This document shows, piece after piece, positions 15,635-25,979 of a DNA stretch of 64,000 bases. The notes under the pieces were generated by a model. That model saw only the letters and a program-made list of their open reading frames with translations. It searched no databases and was not told the DNA's origin. The translations under genes were made by a program, and so were the position numbers. The DNA is taken from positions 186,001 through 250,000 of the forward strand of contig NZ_CANMEH010000004.1 of assembly GCF_947496875.1 (NCBI RefSeq), written 5' to 3'. Each line of letters opens with the position of its first letter. The stretch's first letter is position 1. Source of the DNA: an uncultured Paracoccus sp. (GTDB taxonomy: Bacteria; Pseudomonadota; Alphaproteobacteria; Rhodobacterales; Rhodobacteraceae).

Positions 15635-17125
15635 TTACAAGAACGCCGTCTCGTGGAACGAGCGCAGCTTGCGCGAATGTAGCCGCTCCACCGGAGTCTC
15701 GCGCAGCTTCTCCATCGCGCGGATTCCAATCAGCAGATGACTGGCGACCTGGGTGCGATAGAAGTCCGTGGCCATTCCGGGCAGTTTCAACTCACCGTGC
15801 AGGGGCTTGTCGCTGACGCACAGCAACGTGCCGTAGGGGACGCGGAAGCGATAGCCATTTGCGGCGATCGTGGCGCTTTCCATGTCCAGCGCAACGGCCC
15901 GGGACTGCGACAGCCGCTGCACGGGTCCTGACTGGTCCCGCAATTCCCAGTTGCGGTTGTCGATGGTCGCCACCGTGCCCGTCCGCATGATCCGCTTCAG
16001 CTCGTACCCTTCCAGTTGGGTGATCTCGGCCACCGCCTCCTGCAGCGCAACCTGCACTTCTGCCAGAGCGGGGATGGGCACCCAGATGGGCAGATCGTCG
16101 TCCAGCACATGGTCTTCGCGCAAATAGGCGTGGGCGAGCACGTAATCGCCCAGGGACTGGCTGTGGCGCAGCCCGGCGCAGTGCCCGACCATCAGCCAGG
16201 CATGCGGCCGCAGGACGGCGATGTGGTCGGTGGCGGTCTTGGCGTTGGACGGACCCACGCCGATATTGACTAGGGTGATCCCTTTCCCGTCCGCGCGCTT
16301 CAGGTGATAGGCGGGCATTTGCGGTGTCTTGGCACCGGTGGCGATTACCTCGTCGGGCCGCTCCAGAACGCTGTTGCCGGGACCGACAAACGCGACATAG
16401 CCGCTGTGCGGGTCCGCGATCACACGCCGGGCAAACGCCTCGAATTCGTCCACGTAGAACTGGTAGTTCGTGAACATGACAAAGGTCTGGAAGTGCTCGG
16501 GTGCGGTCGCGGTGTAGTGGGCCAGCCGGGCCAGGGAATAATCAACCCGCTGGGCGGTGAACGGGGCGAGCGGCCGGCTGCCGTCCGGGTCCGGGGTTCC
16601 CGTTCCGTTGACGATGTCGTCGTTCATCGTGTTCAGGTCGGGCACGTCGAACACGTCGCGCAGCGAATAATCCAGCACGCCATCCTGCGGCACGTTCAGA
16701 TCGCTGCGCGTCGCCACGGCGAAATGGACCGGCATCGGCGTGGCGCTGTCGCCGATCGCCACGGAAACCCCGTGATTGCGGATCAGCAGCCCGATCTGCT
16801 CGGTCAGATAATCGCGGAACAGCTCGGGCCGGGTGACCGTCGTGGTATAGCTGCCCGGACTGGCGACGTGGCCGAAGGCGAGCCTTGAATCCGTCTTGCT
16901 GTGAACCGAGGTGGTCAGCTGAATCTCCGGGTAGAACGCCCTGAACCGCGCTTCGGGACGGTTCCCGGACAGGGTCGTCAGGAACCGGTCCAGCAGGAAC
17001 GCCGAGCTTCGATCGTACAACTCGACCAGCCGGTCCACCGCCGCCCCCGGGTCGGCGAAGAACACGCGTTCCACCGGGTCTGGCGTTTCGACCGGCAGCA
17101 GCCGTGTCATGCTGTCCATGCTCAT
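15635..17125 (-). CDS. amn: AMP nucleosidase
   Basis: Hydrolyses AMP to adenine and ribose 5-phosphate, adjusting purine nucleotide pools. The 496-residue product (ATG at 17125) has an N-terminal domain (about 1-200) with FRAFYPEIQLTTSVH and LLIRNHGVSVAIGDS, and a C-terminal nucleoside phosphorylase-like domain with VNIGVGPSNAKTATDHIAV, MVGHCAGLRHSQ and ALDMESATIAANGYRFRVPY. This matches Amn. An in-frame start 48 bp upstream would add residues unlike the family. It is divergent from the luciferase-like gene with 93 bp between. Confidence 0.93.
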   Translation of the reverse strand: MSMDSMTRLLPVETPDPVERVFFADPGAAVDRLVELYDRSSAFLLDRFLTTLSGNRPEARFRAFYPEIQLTTSVHSKTDSRLAFGHVASPGSYTTTVTRPELFRDYLTEQIGLLIRNHGVSVAIGDSATPMPVHFAVATRSDLNVPQDGVLDYSLRDVFDVPDLNTMNDDIVNGTGTPDPDGSRPLAPFTAQRVDYSLARLAHYTATAPEHFQTFVMFTNYQFYVDEFEAFARRVIADPHSGYVAFVGPGNSVLERPDEVIATGAKTPQMPAYHLKRADGKGITLVNIGVGPSNAKTATDHIAVLRPHAWLMVGHCAGLRHSQSLGDYVLAHAYLREDHVLDDDLPIWVPIPALAEVQVALQEAVAEITQLEGYELKRIMRTGTVATIDNRNWELRDQSGPVQRLSQSRAVALDMESATIAANGYRFRVPYGTLLCVSDKPLHGELKLPGMATDFYRTQVASHLLIGIRAMEKLRETPVERLHSRKLRSFHETAFL

Positions 17126-17218
17126 ATCCCGCTTGCCCGGCGGGACTGTCGCATCGCCATGGTGCACTGGCAAGTGGACCGGGGCGGGCCTATGTGAGGG
17201 TCAAACAGGGGACTGCTC

Positions 17219-18196
17219 ATGGACCTATCCATTCTCGACTTGGCGCCTGTTCCCGAAGGATCGGACACCCGCACCGCCATCGCGACCAGCGTCAGTCTGG
17301 CCCAGGCGGCCGAGGCGCAGGGCTACAAGCGCTACTGGCTGGCCGAACACCACAACATGCCCGGGATCGCCAGTGCCGCGACCGCGGTGCTGATCGACCA
17401 CATCGCCGGGCAGACCAGCAGCATCCGTGTGGGGGCGGGTGGCATCATGCTGCCCAACCATGCACCCCTCGCGGTTGCCGAAGCGTTCGGCACGCTGGCC
17501 ACCATTCACGGACCCCGCATCGACTTGGGGCTGGGGCGCGCGCCTGGCGGCGACGGCGCGGTGATGTATGCCTTGCGCCGGGGGATGCAGCGCAACGACG
17601 ATTTCCCCAACGACGTGGTCGAACTGCTGTCCTATCTTGGCCCGCGCCGCGCGGGGGCCCCGGTGGCGGCCCATCCGGGCGAGGGCACGAACGTGCCGGT
17701 CTGGATCCTCGGCTCGTCGCTCTATGGGGCGAGCCTGGCGGCGGCACTCGGGCTGCCCTATGCCTTTGCGTCACATTTCGCCCCCGGCGATCTGGACCAG
17801 GCCGTGTCTCTCTACCGCCAGCGGTTCCAGCCGGGGCCGTGGGGGGATGCACCGCGGTTCATGCTGGCGGTCAATGTCATCGCCGCCGACACGGACGCCG
17901 AAGCGGCGCGGCTGCGCACCAGCCAGCAGATCAGCTTCTACCGGCTGCGCAGCGGCCAGCCGGGCAAGCTGCCGCCGCCCGTGGATGATCTGGACGCCCA
18001 TATTCCCCCCCAGCACCAGACGGCGGTAAATGCCACGTTGCGGATCAGCGCTGTTGGCGCGGCAGATGCGGTCGAGTCGCAACTGGACGAATTGGTGGCG
18101 AAGTACGAACCCGACGAGATGATCCTGACCGGCAACATCTTCGATCCTGACGCACGGCTGCGCAGCTATGCCATCGCCGCCGAGGTGATGGGATGA
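17219..18196 (+). CDS. Luciferase-like (LLM-class) flavin-dependent oxidoreductase
   Basis: 325-residue TIM-barrel flavin monooxygenase of the bacterial luciferase-like superfamily, closest in pattern to the MsnO8/YhbW group. It starts [51 protein letters not shown] and [11 protein letters not shown] are group signatures for FMN binding. The substrate is unknown. The stop overlaps the next gene by 4 bp (ATGA), suggesting a two-gene operon with the extended SDR. Confidence 0.88.
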   Translation: MDLSILDLAPVPEGSDTRTAIATSVSLAQAAEAQGYKRYWLAEHHNMPGIASAATAVLIDHIAGQTSSIRVGAGGIMLPNHAPLAVAEAFGTLATIHGPRIDLGLGRAPGGDGAVMYALRRGMQRNDDFPNDVVELLSYLGPRRAGAPVAAHPGEGTNVPVWILGSSLYGASLAAALGLPYAFASHFAPGDLDQAVSLYRQRFQPGPWGDAPRFMLAVNVIAADTDAEAARLRTSQQISFYRLRSGQPGKLPPPVDDLDAHIPPQHQTAVNATLRISAVGAADAVESQLDELVAKYEPDEMILTGNIFDPDARLRSYAIAAEVMG

Positions 18197-19080
18197 AGCT
18201 GGTTGTCTTGGGGCACGGCTACTCGGCGGGCTTTCTGACCCGTCTGCTGGTGCCGCGGGGATGGGAGGTGGTCGGAACCACCCGGGAAGGCAAGTCGCGC
18301 GTCGCGGCGGACGGCGCCCGGCCGCTGCACTGGCCCGGCGAAGAAGAAGCGGTCCGCTCGGAGCTTGCATCTGCGGATGCGATCCTGATCGGCGCCGCAC
18401 CGGACGAGGCGGGTGATCCGGCCCTGCGGGACTTCGCCGACGCGATCGCGGCCAGCCCGGCACCCTGGCTCGGCTACCTGTCGACGACTGGCGTTTACGG
18501 GGATCGGGACGGCGGCTGGGTCGACGAAAGCTCGTCCCTAAACCCGACCACCCGGCGGGGGCGGGCGCGGGTGACTGCCGAGGCGGACTGGCAGGCGCTG
18601 GCGCTGGCGCATGACCTGCCGCTGCACATCTTTCGTCTGGCCGGCATCTATGGCCCCGGCCGGGGTCCATTCGCCAAGCTGCGCGCGGGCACGGCGCGGC
18701 GGATCGTGAAACCGGGCCAGGTGTTTTCCAGGATCCATGCCGAGGACATCGCGCAGGTGCTTGCGGCGTCGATTGCCCGGCCTGATCCCGGCGCGATCTA
18801 CAATCTCTGTGACGATGATCCCGCACCGCCGCAGGACGTGATCGCCCATGCTGCCGAACTGCTCGGCGTGCCGGTGCCCGAGGCGGAACCGTTCGATACC
18901 GTCGGGATGACGCCGATGGCGCGCAGCTTCTACGCGGACAGCAAGCGCGTGCGGAACGACCTGATCAAGCGGGATCTCGGCGTTCGCCTGCGCTATCCGG
19001 ATTACCGGAGCGGCCTTGCCGCAGTTCTAGCGGCGGAGCAGGCGAACCGTCTCGCTTCACGTGAAACTGTCGGAAGATAG
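18193..19080 (+). CDS. NAD(P)-binding extended SDR / YeeZ-like epimerase-dehydratase family protein
   Basis: 295-residue Rossmann protein. N-terminal [19 protein letters not shown] supplies the nucleotide loop; [19 protein letters not shown] carries the Ser/Thr and Tyr region, and [14 protein letters not shown] is a common extended-SDR strand/loop. The usual catalytic YxxxK is not evident: the region after GVYGD reads [11 protein letters not shown]. It may therefore bind a nucleotide sugar or act non-classically. The extreme 3' end carries a parS-like site (19053-19068). It is translationally coupled to the upstream flavin oxidoreductase. Confidence 0.8.
   Translation: MKLVVLGHGYSAGFLTRLLVPRGWEVVGTTREGKSRVAADGARPLHWPGEEEAVRSELASADAILIGAAPDEAGDPALRDFADAIAASPAPWLGYLSTTGVYGDRDGGWVDESSSLNPTTRRGRARVTAEADWQALALAHDLPLHIFRLAGIYGPGRGPFAKLRAGTARRIVKPGQVFSRIHAEDIAQVLAASIARPDPGAIYNLCDDDPAPPQDVIAHAAELLGVPVPEAEPFDTVGMTPMARSFYADSKRVRNDLIKRDLGVRLRYPDYRSGLAAVLAAEQANRLASRETVGR
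19053..19068. other. parS-like ParB binding site 3
   Basis: CGCTTCACGTGAAACT matches consensus parS at 13 of 16 positions, with the full TTCACGTGAAAC core. It lies inside the last codons of the extended SDR gene, about 12.6 kb to the right of the proposed origin, on the opposite side from sites 1 and 2. Confidence 0.75.
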
Positions 19081-19096
19081 CAGCACGGCTTGGACA

Positions 19097-19714
19097 TCAG
19101 TGGCCGATCCGGCAGCATCCGGTGAACATGCGTGATGCTTGCGCCGACCCGTCGAAGATCAGCGTCGCCGACAGCCCGTAGGCGCGGTCCGACATGCCGT
19201 CGCTGCATTGCTCCGGCCGGATAACGGCGGTCAGCCTCCCCTGCGCGTCGCCTGCGATCAGCCCGCGCACCGGGCTGCGGAAATGCCCGTCATCCATGAC
19301 CTTGCGCAGCTCCATGGTACGATCCGGGCCGTCGGGTGACGAGAACACCATCCCTCCCGCCCCCTGCGACAGCGCCCAGAAGGGCTCGGTCCCGACGCAG
19401 CCCAGGGTGGGCGGCAGGGCCCCCGGTTCCCAGACATCGGTGCGATAGGCGAGGAACTTGGCATTGACCCAGCCGGAGCGCTCGGCACTCGTCACCTGTG
19501 CCCAGCCGGACCGCTCGCCCACCACCTCGACCTCCCTGGCGTCGGGGGCAAGCGTCCCGATGATCGGGGCCGAGGGATCAGGCCGCTCGCGGATGTTCAG
19601 CCGATCGTCGGCGGCCACTCCCGTGACGTCGAACAAGGTGGGCAGCACGTATTCGGGTGTTGCCCATGCCGGCGTTGCGCAGCAAAGGGCCAGGACAAGC
19701 AAGGAACGGAACAT
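19097..19714 (-). CDS. Exported SH3-domain protein
   Basis: Starting at ATG 19714 gives 205 residues with a signal peptide (MFRSLLVLALCCATPAWA) and cleavage near residue 18. A bacterial SH3b domain follows at about 25-85 (LNIRERPDPSAPIIGTLAPD, GWAQVTSAERSGWVNAKFL). The C-terminal domain of about 110 residues, with CVGTEPFWAL and CCRIGH, resembles the COG3650-type domain. Probably periplasmic and envelope-associated; no enzymatic role can be assigned. A longer upstream start reads into the neighbouring VIT gene and lacks the signal peptide position. Confidence 0.78.
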   Translation of the reverse strand: MFRSLLVLALCCATPAWATPEYVLPTLFDVTGVAADDRLNIRERPDPSAPIIGTLAPDAREVEVVGERSGWAQVTSAERSGWVNAKFLAYRTDVWEPGALPPTLGCVGTEPFWALSQGAGGMVFSSPDGPDRTMELRKVMDDGHFRSPVRGLIAGDAQGRLTAVIRPEQCSDGMSDRAYGLSATLIFDGSAQASRMFTGCCRIGH

Positions 19715-19727
19715 CAGCGTCGATCCT

Positions 19728-20441
19728 TCAGGCAGCAGTTCCGAAAAGATGCCCGATTCCCGACGTGATCGCCATCGCCGCCCCGCCCCACAGGAACACA
19801 CGTACGAGAGCCCGTCCAACGGGCGCGCCGCCCGCCACCGCGCCGATCCCGCCCAGCAGCCCAAGGGCCAAAAGCGTCACGACGAGGACCGCCGGAAATA
19901 GCATCTCGTCAGAGGCCAGCAGCCCGGCGGCCAGCGGGATCGCGCCTGCGGCGCTGAAGGTCAGGGCGGACGCCAATGCCGCCTGCATCGGGCGCGCCCC
20001 CAGCACCTCGGTCAGGCCGAGTTCGTCCCGGACATGGGCCCCGAGTGCATCATGTTCGGTAAGCTCAACAGCGACCAGCCGGGCGGTGTCAGGCGCCAGT
20101 CCGCGTGCCTCGTAGATCCGGATCAACTCTTCCAGCTCGATCTCCGGCTGCGCGTGCAGGGCGTGGCGTTCGCGCGTGATGTCGGCCCGCTCGATGTCGG
20201 CCTGTGAACTGACGCTGACATATTCGCCTGCGGCCATCGACAGCGCCCCGGCGGCCAGAGCCGCGACCCCCGCAATCATGACGGCGCGCGGCGACGGATC
20301 GGCAGACGCCACCCCGAGGATCAGCGACCCGATCGACACGACGCCGTCATTCGCACCGAGCACCGCGGCGCGCAGCCACCCGGACCGTGTGATGCGGTGC
20401 GGATCGTGGGGGTGGGCAAGCGGGTGGGTGTGCGGGCTCAT
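19728..20441 (-). CDS. VIT family iron/manganese transporter
   Basis: 237-residue membrane protein of the CCC1/VIT1 family. It begins with a His-rich segment (MSPHTHPLAHPHDPHR), then SGWLRAAVLGANDGVVSIGS, the family signature, about five membrane segments, and a cytoplasmic Glu-rich loop (EIELEELIRIYEARGL) that in VIT proteins binds metals. AAGALSMAAGEYVSVSSQAD is the second signature. The protein probably exports or sequesters Fe(II)/Mn(II). The SH3 gene follows 13 bp downstream. Confidence 0.88.
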   Translation of the reverse strand: MSPHTHPLAHPHDPHRITRSGWLRAAVLGANDGVVSIGSLILGVASADPSPRAVMIAGVAALAAGALSMAAGEYVSVSSQADIERADITRERHALHAQPEIELEELIRIYEARGLAPDTARLVAVELTEHDALGAHVRDELGLTEVLGARPMQAALASALTFSAAGAIPLAAGLLASDEMLFPAVLVVTLLALGLLGGIGAVAGGAPVGRALVRVFLWGGAAMAITSGIGHLFGTAA

Positions 20442-20548
20442 CGACCCCGCCCGTGCTCACTGATCCGCGACACAAGCCGTCGGGAATCCTGCCTCGGGAT
20501 GCGTCCGCCCATGATCGTCCCGCCCGTGATCGGTTAAACGTCGCCGGA

Positions 20549-22489
20549 TCACGCCCGGCGCACGACAGCCACGTCCAGCAGTTCGAGCACCTTGGCTTCG
20601 ATCTGCGGCGCGTCCATGGCGGCGACCCGATACATCGCGGCCGGTGAGGCGTGATCGATGAAGCTGTCGGGCAGAACCATGCTGCGGAACCGCAAACCCC
20701 TGTCGAAGACGCCTTCGTCGGCCAGAAGCTGCGCCACATGGCTGCCGAAACCGCCCACCGCGCCTTCCTCGATCGTGATCAGCGCTTCGTGCTCGCGGAC
20801 AAGCTGCAGGATCAGGTCTCGGTCCAACGGCTTCGCGAACCGCGCATCCGCGACAGTCGGGGCAACCCCTCGGGCAGCCAGGGCCTCGCGCGCCCGCATG
20901 ACCTCGGCCAGACGGGTGCCGAAGGACAGGATGGCGACACGCGCCCCTTCGGCGATGATGCGGCCGCGCCCGATCTCCAGCGGTGTTCCGCGTTCCGGCA
21001 TGTCGACCCCGGTGCCTTCCCCCCGGGGAAAGCGAAAGGCGCTCGGCCGGTCGTCCAGCGCCGCGGCGGTGGCCACCATGTGGACCAGTTCCGCCTCGTC
21101 CGCCGCGGCCATGACGACGAAACCGGGCAGGCTGGACAGGAATCCGATGTCGAAGGCACCGGCATGGGTGGCGCCATCCGCCCCGACCAGCCCGGCCCGG
21201 TCGATCGCAAAGCGGACCGGCAGGCGCTGAATGGCCACGTCATGCACGACCTGGTCGTAGCCGCGCTGCAGGAAGGTGGAGTAGAGGGCGCAAAACGGCT
21301 TCATCCCGCCGGCCGCCAGCCCGGCCGAAAAGGTGACCGCGTGCTGTTCGGCGATCCCCACGTCAAAGCAGCGTTGCGGAAACCGCTCCGCAAACAGGTT
21401 GAGCCCGGTTCCGTCCGGCATCGCGGCGGTGATGGCGACGATCTTGTCGTCGTTTTCCGCCTGGCGGATCAGGGACCGGGCGAAGACGCTGGTGTAGCTG
21501 GGGGCGTTCGATTTGGCCTTGGCCTGCTCGCCGGTGATCACGTCGAACTTGGACCGGGCGTGACCGCGGTCGGCGGCATTTTCGGCCGGCGCGTATCCCT
21601 TGCCCTTGCGGGTGACCGCGTGGATCAGCACCGGCCCGTCCGCCCGCGACCTGACGGTCCGCAACAGCGCCAGCAACTGGTCCAGATCGTGCCCGTCGAC
21701 CGGGCCGATATAGGAAAAGCCGAGCTCTTCGAACAATGTGCCGCCGACCGTCAGCCCCTTCAGCATTTCCTTGGCGCGGCGCGCCCCGGCCCGCATCGGC
21801 GGCGGCAGCAGGCTGACCGCCCCCTTGGCCGCCGACTTGAGTTCCTGGAACGGACCCTGCGTGTAGAGCCGGGTCAGATAGCTGGACAATGCGCCGGTGG
21901 GCGGGGCGATCGACATTTCGTTGTCGTTCAGGATCACGATCAGCCGGGTATGCATGTGACCGGCATTGTTGAGCGCCTCGAACGCCATGCCCGCGCTCAT
22001 CGCGCCGTCGCCGATCACCGCGATGGCGTCACCCGGATCGCCGCCCAGATCACGCGCGACGGCAAACCCCAGCGCGGCGCTGATCGAGGTGCTGGAATGG
22101 CCGGCGCCGAACGGGTCGTAGGGCGACTCCGTCCGCTTGGTGAAGCCGCTGAGCCCGCCCTCCATCCTCAAGGTGCGGATCCGGTCCCGCCGTCCGGTCA
22201 GGATCTTGTGGGGATAGCACTGGTGGCCGACATCCCAGATGATCTTGTCGCGCGGTGCGTTGAACACCGCGTGCAGGGCAACGGTCAGTTCGACGACGCC
22301 AAGTCCCGCGCCGAGATGCCCACCGGTCAGGCTGACGGCGCTGATCGTTTCGGCGCGCAATTCGTCGGCAAGCTGCCGCAACTCGCGATCCGACAGCGCG
22401 TGAAGATCGGCAGGCAGGGTGACGCGGTCCAGGATCGGCGTCGCCGGACGCTGGGCTGGGGCAGGCGGCGCGGCAGGCGTGTCGGTCAT
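20549..22489 (-). CDS. dxs: 1-deoxy-D-xylulose-5-phosphate synthase
   Basis: Thiamine diphosphate enzyme that condenses pyruvate and glyceraldehyde 3-phosphate, the first step of the MEP isoprenoid pathway. At 646 residues it is full length. It shows the ThDP motif [19 protein letters not shown], the conserved [30 protein letters not shown] (catalytic Glu region of the transketolase pyrimidine domain) and the C-terminal domain [13 protein letters not shown]. It lies downstream of ispA on the same strand with 41 bp between. Confidence 0.98.
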   Translation of the reverse strand: MTDTPAAPPAPAQRPATPILDRVTLPADLHALSDRELRQLADELRAETISAVSLTGGHLGAGLGVVELTVALHAVFNAPRDKIIWDVGHQCYPHKILTGRRDRIRTLRMEGGLSGFTKRTESPYDPFGAGHSSTSISAALGFAVARDLGGDPGDAIAVIGDGAMSAGMAFEALNNAGHMHTRLIVILNDNEMSIAPPTGALSSYLTRLYTQGPFQELKSAAKGAVSLLPPPMRAGARRAKEMLKGLTVGGTLFEELGFSYIGPVDGHDLDQLLALLRTVRSRADGPVLIHAVTRKGKGYAPAENAADRGHARSKFDVITGEQAKAKSNAPSYTSVFARSLIRQAENDDKIVAITAAMPDGTGLNLFAERFPQRCFDVGIAEQHAVTFSAGLAAGGMKPFCALYSTFLQRGYDQVVHDVAIQRLPVRFAIDRAGLVGADGATHAGAFDIGFLSSLPGFVVMAAADEAELVHMVATAAALDDRPSAFRFPRGEGTGVDMPERGTPLEIGRGRIIAEGARVAILSFGTRLAEVMRAREALAARGVAPTVADARFAKPLDRDLILQLVREHEALITIEEGAVGGFGSHVAQLLADEGVFDRGLRFRSMVLPDSFIDHASPAAMYRVAAMDAPQIEAKVLELLDVAVVRRA

Positions 22490-22530
22490 CTGGCATGCCC
22501 CTTTCGGGCGGCTGCAGCCGGTCGGGCCGC

Positions 22531-23433
22531 TCAGGTCTGGCGGTGGATAACGAAACGCGCCAGCTGTCGCAAGTTTTCCGCGGCCGCGCCGGTCTGGTCG
22601 CCATCGCCATACGGCGTCAGCGCCAGTTCCGCCCGCCGCACCATTGCCGCGGCCTTGTCGCGCGCCTCTTCCAGTCCCAGCAGCGACACGAAGGTGGCCT
22701 TGCCGGCTGCTGCATCCTTGCCCACGCGCTTCCCGGCGGTCTCTTCATCGCCGGTGACGTCAAGGATGTCGTCGGCAATCTGAAAGGCGAGTCCCAGATT
22801 GCGGGCATATTCCGCCATCGGCGCGGGATCGGCCCCGCGCATCACGGCGCCGGCCGTCGCCGCGAAGCCGATCAGGGCGCCCGTCTTTGCCTGCTGCAGC
22901 GACTTCACGGCGTTCAGGTCCAGCGGCTCGACGGCCTGTTCGGCCGATATGTCCTGCATCTGGCCCCAGACCATGCCCCGTGCCCCGATCGCCTCGGCAA
23001 ACCGGCGGACCAGCGTCACCCGCACCTCCGTATCGCCCACCGCCGGATCGGTGAGTTGTTCAAAGGCCAAGGACTGCAGCGCGTCACCGGCCAGGATGGC
23101 GGTCGCCTCGGACCACTGGATGTGGCAGGTGGGCATCCCACGACGCAGGTCGTCATCGTCCATCGCCGGCAGATCGTCATGGATCAGGCTGTAGGCGTGC
23201 AGCATCTCGACCGCCAACGCGACGGGCAGGGCCGCAGCGTCTTCCGCGCCGTGCAGCCGCGCCGATTCCATCACCAGGAATCCGCGGATGCGCTTGCCGC
23301 CGACGCAGCCATACTCCATCGCATCCCTCAGTTCGCCCGCGGGCAGCCGCGCCAGCGCCGTTTCCAGCCCCGTCTTGATGGCCGCGCGGACCTCGGTCAT
23401 CCGGGCGGGCATGGCCGTGTCCAGCGCGGACAT
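22531..23433 (-). CDS. ispA: Polyprenyl (farnesyl/geranyl) diphosphate synthase
   Basis: Short-chain trans-isoprenyl diphosphate synthase, 300 residues. The first Asp-rich motif [10 protein letters not shown] is at 86-95 and the second DDILD at 221-225; GGKRIR near 45-50 binds IPP. Large bulky residues before the first motif (HAYSLIHDD) fit a C15 product. It makes farnesyl diphosphate for quinone, hopanoid or carotenoid synthesis, next to dxs and xseB. xseB-ispA-dxs is a common operon. Confidence 0.94.
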   Translation of the reverse strand: MSALDTAMPARMTEVRAAIKTGLETALARLPAGELRDAMEYGCVGGKRIRGFLVMESARLHGAEDAAALPVALAVEMLHAYSLIHDDLPAMDDDDLRRGMPTCHIQWSEATAILAGDALQSLAFEQLTDPAVGDTEVRVTLVRRFAEAIGARGMVWGQMQDISAEQAVEPLDLNAVKSLQQAKTGALIGFAATAGAVMRGADPAPMAEYARNLGLAFQIADDILDVTGDEETAGKRVGKDAAAGKATFVSLLGLEEARDKAAAMVRRAELALTPYGDGDQTGAAAENLRQLARFVIHRQT

Positions 23434-23436
23434 CGG

Positions 23437-23682
23437 TTACAGACCGTCGACCGGGCGTGTGCCCTGCGGCTCGCCACTGGCGGACAGGGTGATGCGCTCG
23501 ACGCGTTCTTCGGCCTCGCGCAGGCGGCGTTCGCAATGCGCGCGCAACTTGGCGCCGCGCTCGTAGAGCGCGATCGACTGTTCCAACGTCGCCTCACCGT
23601 GTTCCAGCTTGGTCACCGTGGTTTCCAGTTCCTTCATCGCGTCCTCGAAGGACATTGCCTCGATTTCGGGGTCGGTCGTCAT
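23437..23682 (-). CDS. xseB: Exodeoxyribonuclease VII small subunit
   Basis: 81-residue subunit of exonuclease VII, which degrades single-stranded DNA. The core FEDAMKELETTVTKLEHGEA followed by TLEQSIALYERGAKL is the XseB signature. The start overlaps the end of the HDAC-like gene by 4 bp (ATGA), and the stop is 3 bp before ispA. xseA is not in the window. Confidence 0.95.
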   Translation of the reverse strand: MTTDPEIEAMSFEDAMKELETTVTKLEHGEATLEQSIALYERGAKLRAHCERRLREAEERVERITLSASGEPQGTRPVDGL

Positions 23683-24596
23683 GAGGACAGTTCCTTCAGC
23701 GTATCCACGTGCGCCCGGGCAGAACGGCCGAGGGCGGGCAGATCATAGCCACCTTCCAGAACCGATACCACGGGGGCGCCGCAATCCGCCGCGGCCGCGC
23801 AGATCATCCCGGTGATCGCCGCGAAGTCGCCGTCGTCCCAGTTCAGCCCGCCCAGCGGGTCGGCGGCATGGGCATCAAAGCCGGCCGAGATGACAACCAG
23901 CCCGGGCCGCCATTCGGCCAGCCGTTCGGTGATGTCCGCCCACGCCTCGCGCGCGGTCTGGCCGCCGCTGCCAGGGGGCAGCGGCACGTTCATGATCTGT
24001 CCATGGGCACCCTGTTCGGACGCCGCGCCGGTGCCGGGGAACAGCGGCATCTGGTGGGTCGATGCGAAAAAGGCGCGCGGCTCGGCCCACAGCAGGTCCT
24101 GCGTGCCGTTGCCGTGGTGCACGTCGAAATCCATGATCGCGACGCGGTCAAGACCGTGATGATCCAGACCCCGCCGCGCCGCGATCGCGGCCGTCCCCAG
24201 CAGGCAGAACCCCATCGCCAACTCGCGTTCGGCGTGATGACCCGGCGGCCGCATGGCGACAAAGGCGCTGCGGTCGGGACCATCCAGCACGGCATCCACC
24301 GCCGCGCAGGCCCCGCCCACGGCCCGCAGGGCGGCCTGAAGGCTCCCGGCAGAAACGTAGGTGTCGGGGTCAAGCTGCGCCGCGCCGGACGCCGGGACGA
24401 CGGCGCGAAGCCGTGCGAGATACCGCGCCGGGTGACAGCGCAGGATATTCTCCTCCGCAGCCTCGGGCGCCTCGCGGCGATCCAGATCCAGATCGGACAG
24501 CGCGTCGAGAACGGCCTGATGGCGCTCGACCCGCTCGGGATGACCGGGCGGTGTCACGTGGGACGTCGCGGAAGGATGGGTGTACAGCAGGGTCAT
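23679..24596 (-). CDS. Histone-deacetylase-like amidohydrolase (HdaH / acetylpolyamine amidohydrolase family)
   Basis: 305-residue zinc-dependent deacetylase of the arginase/deacetylase fold. Active-site residues visible: RPPGHHAE (His120/His121), DFDVHHGNGTQ (zinc ligands Asp158 and His160) and SAGFDAHAADPLGG (zinc Asp). Bacterial members deacetylate acetylpolyamines or other small amides; the substrate here is unknown. It heads the hdaH-xseB-ispA-dxs string, an arrangement I recall from Rhodobacterales. Confidence 0.9.
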   Translation of the reverse strand: MTLLYTHPSATSHVTPPGHPERVERHQAVLDALSDLDLDRREAPEAAEENILRCHPARYLARLRAVVPASGAAQLDPDTYVSAGSLQAALRAVGGACAAVDAVLDGPDRSAFVAMRPPGHHAERELAMGFCLLGTAAIAARRGLDHHGLDRVAIMDFDVHHGNGTQDLLWAEPRAFFASTHQMPLFPGTGAASEQGAHGQIMNVPLPPGSGGQTAREAWADITERLAEWRPGLVVISAGFDAHAADPLGGLNWDDGDFAAITGMICAAAADCGAPVVSVLEGGYDLPALGRSARAHVDTLKELSS

Positions 24597-24713
24597 GCCG
24601 GGAGCCTAGGCCTGCCTGTCGGGGCCCGCAACCTGCGTTGCCGGGTCTGGCGAGGCATGTGCGGATCGCAGCCCGGCGAACTGCCCCGCGCCGCTCTTGA
24701 ACCCCGCAGCCGA

Positions 24714-25979
24714 TCAGGCCTGCAGCCGGGTGCCGCTGTGCCCCGTGATCCGCACGTCGATCAGCGTGCCGGGAGGCATGTCCCGTTCGAACTGCACCTC
24801 GGTGAACTGGGGGGTCCGGCCCAGGCGCGGCCCTTCGGTCAGAACCTGCCGGCTCTGCCCGATCTCTGCCTGCAGATGGGCACGCAGCGCGGCGTCGCCC
24901 GCCGCCCGCAGTCGCGCTGCACGCTGCTTGATCGCCGGACCGGAAACGGGCGGCATCCGTGCCGCCGGCGTCCCCTGGCGCGCGCTGAACGGGAACACGT
25001 GCAGGAAGGTCAGCCCGCAATCCTGCACGAGCTTAAGCGAGTTGTCGAACTGCGCCTCGGTTTCGGTGGGAAAGCCGGCGATGATGTCGGCGCCCAGGAC
25101 GATGTCGGGCCGCAGCTGGCGCACGGTGTCGCAGAACCGGATCGCATCGTCCCGCAGATGCCGGCGCTTCATCCGCTTCAGGATCAGGTCGTCCCCATGC
25201 TGCAATGACAGGTGAAGATGCGGCATCAGGCGCGGCTCGGTGGCGATCGCCTCCAGCAGGTCCGGGTCGGCCTCGATGCTGTCGATGCTGGAAATCCGCA
25301 GCCGGGGCAAGTCCGGCACCATCCGAAGGATCCGCCTCACCAGGTTGCCCAGCCGCGGCGCACCGGGCAGGTCCGCCCCCCAGCTGGTCAGGTCGACGCC
25401 GGTCAGCACAACCTCGTTGAATCCGCGATCCCGAAGCCGGCCGATCTGGTCGACCACAACACCCGCCGGAACGCTGCGCGAATTGCCGCGGCCATAGGGA
25501 ATGATGCAGAAGGTGCAGCGGTGGTCGCAGCCATTTTGCACCTGGACATAGGCGCGGTGCCGGCCGAACCCGTCGATCAGGTGTCCGGCGGTTTCACGGA
25601 CCGACATGATGTCGTCCACCATCACCCGCTCGGTCGGCCCGATCAGGTCGGGGGCGGCCAGCCTCTGCCAGGTGGCGGGCTGCATCTTCTCGATATTGCC
25701 GACGACGCGCGTCACCTCTGGCATGGCGGCAAAGGTTTCCGGTTCGACCTGGGCCGCGCATCCGGTGACGATGATCGGAGCACCCGGATTCTCGCGTGCC
25801 AGCCGGCGGATTTCCTGGCGCGCCTTGCGCACCGCTTCGGCGGTCACCGCACAGGTGTTGACGATGACGGCGCCGTCCAGCCCCGCCGCCCCGGCCATCT
25901 CGCGCATCGCCTCGGATTCATAGGCGTTCAGCCGGCACCCCAGCGTCGACAGCACCGGGGCTGCGGACGGGCGGGTCAT
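24714..25979 (-). CDS. mtaB: tRNA (N6-threonylcarbamoyladenosine-37-C2)-methylthiotransferase MtaB
   Basis: Radical-SAM methylthiotransferase that converts t6A37 to ms2t6A in tRNA. 421 residues. The N-terminal cluster cysteines are Cys15, Cys43 and Cys74 (STLGCRLNAYES is the MtaB start). The radical SAM CxxxCxxC reads CDHRCTFC at 151-158. The following GRGNSRSVPAG matches MtaB rather than MiaB or RimO. The C-terminal TRAM-like region ends near ITGHSGT. It overlaps dapF by 4 bp. Confidence 0.95.
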   Translation of the reverse strand: MTRPSAAPVLSTLGCRLNAYESEAMREMAGAAGLDGAVIVNTCAVTAEAVRKARQEIRRLARENPGAPIIVTGCAAQVEPETFAAMPEVTRVVGNIEKMQPATWQRLAAPDLIGPTERVMVDDIMSVRETAGHLIDGFGRHRAYVQVQNGCDHRCTFCIIPYGRGNSRSVPAGVVVDQIGRLRDRGFNEVVLTGVDLTSWGADLPGAPRLGNLVRRILRMVPDLPRLRISSIDSIEADPDLLEAIATEPRLMPHLHLSLQHGDDLILKRMKRRHLRDDAIRFCDTVRQLRPDIVLGADIIAGFPTETEAQFDNSLKLVQDCGLTFLHVFPFSARQGTPAARMPPVSGPAIKQRAARLRAAGDAALRAHLQAEIGQSRQVLTEGPRLGRTPQFTEVQFERDMPPGTLIDVRITGHSGTRLQA

